Source: Chryseobacterium gleum (GTDB lineage: Bacteria > Bacteroidota > Bacteroidia > Flavobacteriales_D > Crocinitomicaceae). Taken from it: a stretch of DNA of 9,842 nucleotides. Of the stretch, positions 1-6,620 are shown piece by piece; position 1 is the stretch's first letter, and each line of letters starts with the position of its first letter. Made by a program: the position numbers and the translations under genes. The stretch is taken from positions 1 to 9,842 of the forward strand of contig CALPSU020000071.1 of NCBI GenBank assembly GCA_943326315.2, written 5' to 3'. The notes beneath the pieces are model-generated. The model did no database searches. It worked only from the letters and a program-made list of their open reading frames with translations, and was not told where the DNA came from.

Positions 1-1
1 C

Positions 2-616
2 ATGATAGTAATAGTAGACTATAAAATGGGGAACTTAGGTTCCGTTTCAAATATTATTAAAAAGATTGGGCACGCTTCAATTGTATCTTCGGATATTGAA
101 GTTATATCCAAAGCTACTAAAATAATACTACCCGGAGTTGGTTCATTTGAAAAAGCAATCAATAACCTTAAAGAATTAGGTTTAATTGATGTTTTAAATG
201 AAAAAGTTATTCAACAAAAAACACCTACACTCGGTATTTGCTTAGGTATGCAACTAATGACAAATTATAGTGAGGAAGGAAATGTAAAAGGATTAGGATG
301 GGTGAATGCTAAAACGGTTAAATTTCAACTATCTGATTTTCCCGAACTAAAGGTTCCGCATATGGGATGGAATGACGTAAATTTCCCTCAATCCCATTTC
401 TTATGTGAAAATTATCATGAAAAACCGCGTTTTTATTTCGTTCATAGCTACCATGTAGTTTGTGAAAATGAAGAAAATAAATTAATGACAACTAAACATG
501 GAATAGAATTCACATCTGCAATTGTCAAAGAAAATATAATGGGCGTTCAATTTCATCCTGAAAAAAGTCATAAATTTGGAATGACCCTATTTAAAAATTT
601 TATTGAAAGATGTTAA
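2..616 (+). CDS. wbuY: HisH-like glutamine amidotransferase of a polysaccharide locus (WbuY type)
   Basis: This is a class-I glutamine amidotransferase of the HisH family, about 204 residues, which is the normal full length. It hydrolyses glutamine and passes ammonia to its HisF-like partner. The complete domain is visible: the DYxMGN start (residues 6-11), the PGVG loop (44-47), the GICLGMQL nucleophile elbow with Cys80, the FVHSY strand (146-150), and QFHPEKS with His185 and Glu187. The Cys-His-Glu triad is therefore intact. The ATG at base 2 gives the expected N-terminus, so the gene is complete although it touches the window edge. It overlaps the next gene by 7 bases (ATGTTAA), which suggests translational coupling. 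Its neighbours are polysaccharide genes and no other his gene is present. I therefore read it as the second HisH copy, known as WbuY, that serves a sugar amidotransferase. A true histidine-pathway HisH is less likely but cannot be excluded from this subunit alone. Confidence 0.88.
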   Translation: MIVIVDYKMGNLGSVSNIIKKIGHASIVSSDIEVISKATKIILPGVGSFEKAINNLKELGLIDVLNEKVIQQKTPTLGICLGMQLMTNYSEEGNVKGLGWVNAKTVKFQLSDFPELKVPHMGWNDVNFPQSHFLCENYHEKPRFYFVHSYHVVCENEENKLMTTKHGIEFTSAIVKENIMGVQFHPEKSHKFGMTLFKNFIERC

Positions 617-1368
617 GAACTAGAGTCATACCGTGTTTACTTCTTAAAAATAATGGATTGGTGAAAACTATAAAATTTAAAAATCCATCTTATGTAGGAG
701 ATCCTATAAATGCTATAAAGATTTTTAATGATAAAGAAGTAGATGAACTAGTGTTTCTTGATATTATGGCTTCAGCAGAAAAAAGAGGTCCAAATTTTAA
801 ATTAATATCTGAAATTTCTACGGAATGTTTCATGCCATTGGGATATGGTGGGGGAATAAGTTCGATTCAAGAAATTGAGCAACTTTTTAACTTAGGAATT
901 GAAAAAGTTATACTTAATTCAAGTGCTTTTTCAAATTCAAAACTATTAAAACAAGCAATAGATATTTTCGGAAGTCAAAGTATTATAGCTTCAATGGATG
1001 TGAAAAAAAATTGGCTTACTAAAAAACAATCTGTTTACACTTTAAATGGTCAGAATAACACCAAAATAAATCCTTTAGAGTATGCGAAAAAGATGGAGGA
1101 TGTTGGAGTTGGAGAATTAATTGTAAATTCTATTGATCAAGATGGTACAATGGAGGGATATGATTATAATTTAATTAAAAGTATTTCTGGAGCAGTAAAA
1201 ATTCCTATTGTAGCTTTAGGTGGTGCAGGAGAAATCGATCATTTGAAAAAAGCAAAAGAGGCAGGAGCATCAGCAGTTGCTGCTGGTAGCCTATTTGTAT
1301 ACCAAAAGCCACATAGAGCTGTTTTAATTACATACCCATCGAAAGAAGAAATTGAGACATTAAAATAA
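610..1368 (+). CDS. wbuZ: HisF-like amidotransferase partner (WbuZ type)
   Basis: This 252-residue (beta/alpha)8 barrel is homologous to HisF, the cyclase subunit of imidazole glycerol phosphate synthase, and aligns almost without gaps. Visible features are DELVFLDI (45-52), YGGGI (79-83), Asp130 in SMDVK, SIDQDGT (174-180) and GGAG (204-207). The N-terminal motif reads RVIPCLLLK, with leucine where true HisF has its catalytic Asp11. The usual ASGGAG reads ALGGAG, and TSIDRDG reads NSIDQDG. By contrast, Arg5, Glu46, Lys99 and Glu169 match the gate of the HisF ammonia channel. From family knowledge, such second HisF copies (WbuZ) always sit beside a WbuY and an N-acetyl-sugar amidotransferase. 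They are proposed to channel ammonia for amidino or amide groups on sugars. The role here is inferred, and the divergence from true HisF is seen directly. The next gene starts 12 bases downstream. Confidence 0.87.
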   Translation: MLRTRVIPCLLLKNNGLVKTIKFKNPSYVGDPINAIKIFNDKEVDELVFLDIMASAEKRGPNFKLISEISTECFMPLGYGGGISSIQEIEQLFNLGIEKVILNSSAFSNSKLLKQAIDIFGSQSIIASMDVKKNWLTKKQSVYTLNGQNNTKINPLEYAKKMEDVGVGELIVNSIDQDGTMEGYDYNLIKSISGAVKIPIVALGGAGEIDHLKKAKEAGASAVAAGSLFVYQKPHRAVLITYPSKEEIETLK

Positions 1369-1380
1369 AAAATAAAGCAT

Positions 1381-2640
1381 ATGTTAAAATCGATGTCAAA
1401 ATTTCAATTCACTCAAAGGAATATTCAAAGTTTCTTGTTAATGCTTTTTTTCGGGTTCATAACTTACAATTTATTTAACTCAATCCTATTTTATGAATCT
1501 TTAAAATTTAGAATTGATACTTCTGATGGTTATGCTTTAGCAGATTGGCTAATAAACTTTGAAGATGGTGGTTTCAAACGTCGTGGTCTTGGTGGTACGT
1601 TATTTTTATTTCTTTCTAAATTAACAAATATTTATGTTGGTAATTTAGTTTACTATTTTATACTATTATTTTATTTTTTGTTCTTTGGATTAACATGGTT
1701 TTATTTAAAAAGTAAAAGAATCAATTTACAATTTTGGGCACTCCTTTTAACTCCTAGCTGTTTTTTATTTTTAGTAAACGATCAATATGCCTTTGGTAGA
1801 AAAGAAATTCTTTTGTTTACAATTGGGATTTTATACCTCATCCTTACTCAAAAAAATAAGATTCGAGAATGGAAGTATTCACTTCTTATAGCTTCATTAA
1901 TATTTATTTTTTCATTTTTCCATGAGTTAATATTTTTTTATCTTCCTTATTTTGTAGTCATTGCATATATTCATTCCAAACAAAATAATCTTCAACTTCC
2001 TATTAAACAATTGATTTTAATAGTACTATCATCTTTTATCCCAACTGTTCTCATTTTTTTTATTGGAGGAGATATTAATCAAGGTCAAACATGGGCTGTT
2101 TTAAAAGAATACGGTGTTAAAGAGGCTATTATGGAAGGTATAATGTCCTGGCCTAAGGAAGGGTTTAGTGGAGGAAAACAAAACGCACTCAATTTTGCAG
2201 CTCAACATAATTATAAGACCTATTTGATTTCGTTTTTAATTACATTTATACCAATGATATTATTTGTTTTAAAATCTAAAACAACACTATTAACTATTAA
2301 AAACTTTACTATTGTATGTTTAGCAACCTTAGTGTTTTCATGGCCTATATTTTTTTTGACAATTGATTGGGGAAGATGGTTAAATATTCATTTTATATTT
2401 ATCCTTTTATCATTAACGATGTTTCTTTCGGATTATAATTCAGAAAATAATACCATTTATTCTTTTAAGACAATTCCGAAATTAAATTTTAAAACTATAC
2501 TGCCTTCGTGTATCCTGCTAATTTTCATGATGATAAATTCATTCTCTTGGAGTATGAAACATGTTGACAAAGGGTTTGTACTTGAAAAAAACAATACATA
2601 TTTAACAGTTAGAAAATTAATATTAAGCTTTAAAAATTAG
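1381..2640 (+). CDS. Polytopic membrane protein, candidate GT-C-like glycosyltransferase or Wzy polymerase
   Basis: I do not recognise a named family. The 419-residue protein has roughly ten hydrophobic segments, near 17-39, 86-108, 117-133, 141-156, 166-199 (probably two), 209-229, 281-298, 305-328, 335-350 and 372-390. After the first segment comes a polar loop with DTSDGYALADW (46-56) and GGFKRRGLGG (63-72). Further charged motifs at membrane edges are FGRKE (138-142), SFFHE (178-182) and IDWGRW (328-333). An acidic loop after the first membrane helix and isolated charged residues near helix ends are typical of GT-C transferases and Wzy polymerases, so one of these roles is inferred. It sits between the ammonia-channel pair and the epimerase, with two bases before the next gene. 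Met5 (base 1393) is an alternative start. The order of motifs resembles that of the other membrane protein at 4451-5590. Confidence 0.75.
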   Translation: MLKSMSKFQFTQRNIQSFLLMLFFGFITYNLFNSILFYESLKFRIDTSDGYALADWLINFEDGGFKRRGLGGTLFLFLSKLTNIYVGNLVYYFILLFYFLFFGLTWFYLKSKRINLQFWALLLTPSCFLFLVNDQYAFGRKEILLFTIGILYLILTQKNKIREWKYSLLIASLIFIFSFFHELIFFYLPYFVVIAYIHSKQNNLQLPIKQLILIVLSSFIPTVLIFFIGGDINQGQTWAVLKEYGVKEAIMEGIMSWPKEGFSGGKQNALNFAAQHNYKTYLISFLITFIPMILFVLKSKTTLLTIKNFTIVCLATLVFSWPIFFLTIDWGRWLNIHFIFILLSLTMFLSDYNSENNTIYSFKTIPKLNFKTILPSCILLIFMMINSFSWSMKHVDKGFVLEKNNTYLTVRKLILSFKN

Positions 2641-2642
2641 AA

Positions 2643-3710
2643 ATGACAGAAACAATTTTAATTACAGGAGGTTGTGGATTTGTAGGTTCAAATCTTGCTA
2701 TAAAACTGAAGACTAATTTTCCGTCAATCAAAATAATAGCTTTTGATAATTTAAAAAGAAGAGGTTCTGAATTAAATATTCCAAGGTTAAAAGAATTAGG
2801 AATTGAATTCATCCATGGAGATATTCGAAATAAAGAAGATTTTAATGATATTGGTGAAATAAGCTGTTTAATAGAAGCTGCAGCGGAACCTTCTGTTTTA
2901 TCTGGAATTAATTCAACACCAGATTATGTCTTAAACACGAATTTATTGGGCACTATCAATTGCCTAAACTTTGCAACTAAAAATAAGGCGAAATTTATTT
3001 TCTTATCTACAAGTAGAGTATACCCAATTGCTAATCTAAATAAAATCAATTATTCTGAAGGTAAAACAAGATTAGAAATAGATGAAAATCAAACCTTAAG
3101 CGGAATTTCTACAAAAGGAATAAACGAAGATTTTTCTCTATCAGGTGCCCGTTCATTTTATGGAACAAGTAAACTTTCTTCTGAATTATTAATTCAAGAA
3201 TATATTGAATATTACAACCTAAATGCTGTAATCAATCGATGTGGAGTTTTAACAGGACCATGGCAAATGGGGAAAATTGACCAAGGAGTTGTTGTTCTAT
3301 GGCTTGCTAAACATTTTTGGAATAAAGAATTGAGTTATATAGGTTTTGGTGGTGAAGGAAAACAATTAAGAGATATTCTTCACATCGACGATTTATATAA
3401 TCTAGTTGTTCTACAAATTCAAGATATTTCAAAGTTCAACAATGAAATTTTCAATGTAGGAGGAGGAAATGATGTAAGTGTTTCCTTAAATGAATTGACA
3501 AATTATTGTCAAGAAATTACAGGAAATACAATTAAAATGAATAAAATTGTAGAAAATAGAACAGCAGACATTCCAATTTACATTTCTGATAACTCAAAAA
3601 TTGAAGAATTATCGGGTTGGAGGCCTTTAATTTATCCGAAAGAAATATTAATAGATATTTTTGATTGGTTAAAGAATAACGAGGCAAAAGTTAAAGAAAT
3701 ATTAAGTTAA
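2643..3710 (+). CDS. NAD-dependent nucleotide-sugar epimerase, CDP-paratose 2-epimerase-like
   Basis: This is a 355-residue extended short-chain dehydrogenase acting on a nucleotide sugar in the cytoplasm. The Rossmann motif TGGCGFVGSN (8-17) gives GxxGxxG. It is followed by FDNLKRRG (34-41), GDIRN (59-63), the serine/threonine strand LSTSRVYP (121-128) and the catalytic pair Tyr173/Lys177 in YGTSK. The C-terminal half has GPWQMGKIDQGVV (205-217), GKQLRDILHIDD (239-250) and FNVGGG (270-275). The GGCGF start, the DNLxRRG segment, the roughly 45-residue stretch between the STS strand and the active-site tyrosine, and GKQxRDxLH all resemble CDP-paratose (tyvelose) 2-epimerase from memory. The substrate may differ, because no CDP-sugar pathway gene is visible. 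It lies 3 bases from the glycosyltransferase that may use its product. Family assignment is firm; the exact reaction is not. Confidence 0.87.
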   Translation: MTETILITGGCGFVGSNLAIKLKTNFPSIKIIAFDNLKRRGSELNIPRLKELGIEFIHGDIRNKEDFNDIGEISCLIEAAAEPSVLSGINSTPDYVLNTNLLGTINCLNFATKNKAKFIFLSTSRVYPIANLNKINYSEGKTRLEIDENQTLSGISTKGINEDFSLSGARSFYGTSKLSSELLIQEYIEYYNLNAVINRCGVLTGPWQMGKIDQGVVVLWLAKHFWNKELSYIGFGGEGKQLRDILHIDDLYNLVVLQIQDISKFNNEIFNVGGGNDVSVSLNELTNYCQEITGNTIKMNKIVENRTADIPIYISDNSKIEELSGWRPLIYPKEILIDIFDWLKNNEAKVKEILS

Positions 3711-3713
3711 ATT

Positions 3714-4448
3714 ATGGTATTAAGTGTTGTCATTCCGGCATATAACGAAGAAGAATCAATTACAGAAACTATTGATTTAGTTGTAACTACTTTAATAGAT
3801 AGTAAAATTGATCATGAAATTTTAGTCGTAAATGATAATTCAAAAGACGATACCGAAAACGTTCTTCAAACTTTAAGTGATAAATATTCGACTGTAAAAT
3901 ATGTGACAAATTTAGGTCCTAACGGATTTGGATTTGCGATTCGATATGGATTAGAAAGATTTTCAGGAGATTGTGTAGCTATAATGATGGCCGATTTATC
4001 AGATGACCCTAAAGATTTAGTTCGATTCTATAACGAAATGATTGAAAAAAATGTTGATTGTGTTTTTGGAACTCGTTGGAGCAAAGGTGGTAAAGTATTT
4101 GACTACCCTTTTGTGAAAAAAATCATAAATCGAATTGCAAATAGAATAATTCGAATGGTGATGAATATCAAGTACAACGATACAACTAACGCTTTCAAAC
4201 TTTATAAAAAAGAGGTGATATCAGGTGTTCAACCAATTTTATCTCCTCATTTTAATTTAACAATTGAGTTACCATTAAAAGCGATTATCCGTGGGTATTC
4301 ATACTCTATAATTCCAAATACTTGGACAAATAGAAAATTTGGTGTCTCAAAATTAAATATTCAAGAAATGGGAAGTCGTTATTTCTTTATTTTAATGTAT
4401 TGTTTCATTGAGAAATTTTTCTCAAAAGGAGATTTTAAGAAAAAATAA
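3714..4448 (+). CDS. Family-2 glycosyltransferase, polyprenyl-phosphate sugar synthase-like
   Basis: This 244-residue GT-A fold transferase resembles DPM1/dolichol-phosphate mannosyltransferase. Such enzymes move a sugar from a nucleotide donor to a polyprenyl phosphate at the inner face of the membrane. The N-terminus VVIPAYNEEESI (5-16), VVNDNSKDDT (38-47, Asp41) and the region after GPNGFGFAIRYGL (68-80) are typical. The metal-binding segment reads MMADLSDDP (91-99), so the usual first aspartate of DxD is Met92 and only Asp94 remains. An acceptor-side motif follows, DTTNAFKLYKK (156-166). There is no long C-terminal membrane domain, only a short hydrophobic stretch (223-236) that could attach it to the membrane. 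It is the normal length for a single-domain DPM1-type enzyme. With an epimerase 3 bases before it and a polytopic protein 2 bases after it, it may make an undecaprenyl-phosphate sugar for that protein. This role is inferred. Confidence 0.88.
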   Translation: MVLSVVIPAYNEEESITETIDLVVTTLIDSKIDHEILVVNDNSKDDTENVLQTLSDKYSTVKYVTNLGPNGFGFAIRYGLERFSGDCVAIMMADLSDDPKDLVRFYNEMIEKNVDCVFGTRWSKGGKVFDYPFVKKIINRIANRIIRMVMNIKYNDTTNAFKLYKKEVISGVQPILSPHFNLTIELPLKAIIRGYSYSIIPNTWTNRKFGVSKLNIQEMGSRYFFILMYCFIEKFFSKGDFKKK

Positions 4449-4450
4449 TT

Positions 4451-5590
4451 ATGATTTCGACTTACATTTCGTCAATTTTTCAGTATTCAATTTATCTAAG
4501 TGAAAAATTCACAACGAATAAATATTGGATGATTTGGATGTCGCTCTTTTGTTCATTATTCGTTATTTTTTTCAGCTATCCAAATTACAACTGCGTATAT
4601 AACGATCCTTATATTGTAGAGTCTTGGAATGCGATTATGACACAAGTAAAACATCCATTTGAACAGCATGATTATTTTGATATAAGTCACCAATCCAAAT
4701 TAACTTTTCGTTTAAGCGTTCCACTCATAGCAAAGTTATTACATCTTTCTGTTTTTGGAATTATTTGCTTACAGTATGTTTTCGGCGTATTGCTTTTTTA
4801 TGTATCTGCAAAAGTCTTAAAAGAAATTACAAAAGATAATTTCTCTGCATTTATCATAACACTTTCACTACCATTTATCTATGCTGGAAAAGTTTCTTTT
4901 TTAGAGTTAAGAGGAGCCTTTGATGGTTTTGCATTGTTTTTTTTGTTACTAGCATTGTATAAAAAAAATATTTTTCTTATTGCTTCAAGTGTTGCTATGA
5001 CTTCATTTACAGATGAAAGGGGATTCATTGCTTGTTCGTTTGTTTTTTTATATTGGTTTATTCATGATTCAAATGTCTCACGAAAACTATTCACAAAATT
5101 TACGATTTCTGTCATTTTAGGTGGACTTCTATACCTAATCTCTCGTTTTTCTCTTACATACTTTTTCGGACTTAAAACTCAATCAGCAGGAATTGGATTA
5201 CAAGTTTTAGCTTCCAATTTAAATATGATTCCCTTAAGTATTTGGCATGGTTTAGAAGGTTTTTGGATATTCATTTTGATATCGATTATTACGCTATTAT
5301 TCAAAAAAGAAAAACTGGCAGTCTCGTTATTTCTACTATCTATATTTTGCGTTATACTATCTAGCTGCTTAGTAGTAGATATGACAAGAAGTGCTGCATT
5401 TCTTTTTCCAGCTATTTTTGTTTCAATCAAAATTATCATTGAGAATGACTCAATTCATTTTACAAGAAAAATAGCATTTTTGACATTTATTTGTTGTTTC
5501 ATTTACCCTTCCTATTATAGTGGGGGTAATAGAATCGAATGGACATATCCTTTACCTGTACGATACCTTTTTAATTATTTTACTTCTTAA
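4451..5590 (+). CDS. Second polytopic membrane protein, candidate GT-C-like transferase or polymerase
   Basis: I do not recognise a named family. The 379-residue protein has about nine hydrophobic segments, near 26-44, 88-119, 130-146, 156-180, 190-204, 216-238, 266-283, 289-308, 313-330 and 340-353. The loop after the first segment contains YNDPYIVESW (50-59), a DP/E acidic pair like that in the first outer loop of GT-C transferases, and then TFRLSVPLI (85-93). Later charged motifs at helix ends are LELRGAFDGF (151-160), SFTDERGF (185-192) and VVDMTRSAAF (308-317). Their order parallels the protein at 1381-2640, although overall identity looks low. Starting two bases after the DPM1-like transferase, it is a good candidate to use that enzyme's lipid-linked product outside the membrane. 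Wzy polymerase is the alternative. The start ATG gives a plausible short cytoplasmic tail. Confidence 0.74.
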   Translation: MISTYISSIFQYSIYLSEKFTTNKYWMIWMSLFCSLFVIFFSYPNYNCVYNDPYIVESWNAIMTQVKHPFEQHDYFDISHQSKLTFRLSVPLIAKLLHLSVFGIICLQYVFGVLLFYVSAKVLKEITKDNFSAFIITLSLPFIYAGKVSFLELRGAFDGFALFFLLLALYKKNIFLIASSVAMTSFTDERGFIACSFVFLYWFIHDSNVSRKLFTKFTISVILGGLLYLISRFSLTYFFGLKTQSAGIGLQVLASNLNMIPLSIWHGLEGFWIFILISIITLLFKKEKLAVSLFLLSIFCVILSSCLVVDMTRSAAFLFPAIFVSIKIIIENDSIHFTRKIAFLTFICCFIYPSYYSGGNRIEWTYPLPVRYLFNYFTS

Positions 5591-5617
5591 AATAAAACTT
5601 ACTTTAATTCTTACGAA

Positions 5618-6610
5618 ATGTCATTAATATCTCGAATTAAATCAAAAATTGAGCGAACGGTTATTGATAATTTATTTTTTTTAAAACTTGAAAAAATATT
5701 AATTTCAAACAAAAAGATCAATACAATTGTTATGTACCATGGTGTTGATTCGAACGAAAATACTCAATTTAATTCACGGTGTATTGGCGTAGAAAATTTT
5801 AAAAAACAAATTTTATTTCTTAAAAAGCATACTAATATTATTTCACTACAAGATTTTTTTGAGGAAAAATTTGACCCTACAAAAAGTAATATAGCCATTA
5901 CTTTTGACGATGGGTTTTTAAATAATTATAAATATGCCGTGCCATTTTTAAACGAACAAAAAGTTCCGGCTACAATTTACGTTACTGGATTAAATGAAAC
6001 TCAATATGATATTTTATGGCCAGATTTTTTAGATATCTCGAGTTACATTCATACAGAAAATATTAAGATAGAAGAAGTAATTTATCAGAAAAATACTCAA
6101 GGAAAATATTTTTCATCAGAACTCAATAAAACTTTAAATGAAGTAATTAAATTAAAAGGTAATTATGAATTTAAATTAAAAGTCTTCTCTGAATTTGAAA
6201 ATAAAGGAATAAATTTCAAAGAAAATGAAAACTATTTTGATTACTGGAAATTAATGTCGAATGAACAATTAATAGAAGTAGATAAAAGTCCTTACGTTAA
6301 AATTGAATCTCATGCTTATTGGCATAATAATCTAGCAAATATTCCTTTAATTGAAGCGGAAAAGGAATTAATTGATTCTAAAAATTATCTTGAAAATTTA
6401 TTACAAAGAGAAATTACAGAATTGGCTTATCCTGATAGTTCCTATAGTAGAGAATTAATTAATGTAGCTGAGAAGATAGGTTATAAGTATCAATTAGCTG
6501 CAGATGGATATCGTTTTGATGATGATTTTAATGACTATAGAATTCTAGATAGATTTGGATTATATCCATCTGTATCTTGGTGTAATCAAATGTATACGCT
6601 TTTCAAATAA
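5618..6610 (+). CDS. Polysaccharide deacetylase-fold protein (NodB homology, carbohydrate esterase 4-like)
   Basis: This 330-residue protein has the NodB-type deacetylase fold, which removes N- or O-acetyl groups from sugars using a metal ion. Motif 1 is TFDDG (95-99), giving the catalytic-base Asp97 and metal ligand Asp98. Motif 2 is SHAYWHNNL (231-239), giving His232 and His236 as the other metal ligands. A motif-3-like segment AYPDSSYSR (270-278) follows. MYHGV (39-43) is the usual N-terminal strand of such proteins in glycan loci. About 100 residues separate TIYVTG (119-124) from motif 2, forming a lysine- and glutamate-rich insertion. No signal peptide or membrane helix is evident, so it probably acts in the cytoplasm, on nucleotide- or lipid-linked sugars. 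The metal triad is complete and activity is plausible. The gap of 27 bases before it is the largest on the + strand. The GNAT gene follows after 10 bases. Confidence 0.86.
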   Translation: MSLISRIKSKIERTVIDNLFFLKLEKILISNKKINTIVMYHGVDSNENTQFNSRCIGVENFKKQILFLKKHTNIISLQDFFEEKFDPTKSNIAITFDDGFLNNYKYAVPFLNEQKVPATIYVTGLNETQYDILWPDFLDISSYIHTENIKIEEVIYQKNTQGKYFSSELNKTLNEVIKLKGNYEFKLKVFSEFENKGINFKENENYFDYWKLMSNEQLIEVDKSPYVKIESHAYWHNNLANIPLIEAEKELIDSKNYLENLLQREITELAYPDSSYSRELINVAEKIGYKYQLAADGYRFDDDFNDYRILDRFGLYPSVSWCNQMYTLFK

Positions 6611-6620
6611 ATTAATACTC

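Noticed and set aside
2..1368. Histidine biosynthesis operon fragment
   Set aside because: The HisF homologue lacks Asp11 and other HisF-specific residues, and the downstream genes are all glycan genes with no hisA, hisI or hisE.
2630..2812. 60-residue open frame on the - strand
   Set aside because: It lies inside the epimerase gene, antisense to the conserved Rossmann motif, and shows no recognisable protein features.
4426..4431. AAGGAG as a Shine-Dalgarno site for the second membrane protein
   Set aside because: It is about 20 bases before the ATG, too far for normal spacing, and lies within the codons ending the upstream transferase.
5179..5439. 86-residue open frame on the - strand
   Set aside because: It is antisense to the hydrophobic C-terminal half of the second membrane protein and has no recognisable features or start context.
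6555..6620. Extended N-terminus for the GNAT protein starting inside the deacetylase gene
   Set aside because: The 22 extra residues match no part of the GNAT fold and would need a 56-base overlap; the ATG at 6621 fits the operon spacing.
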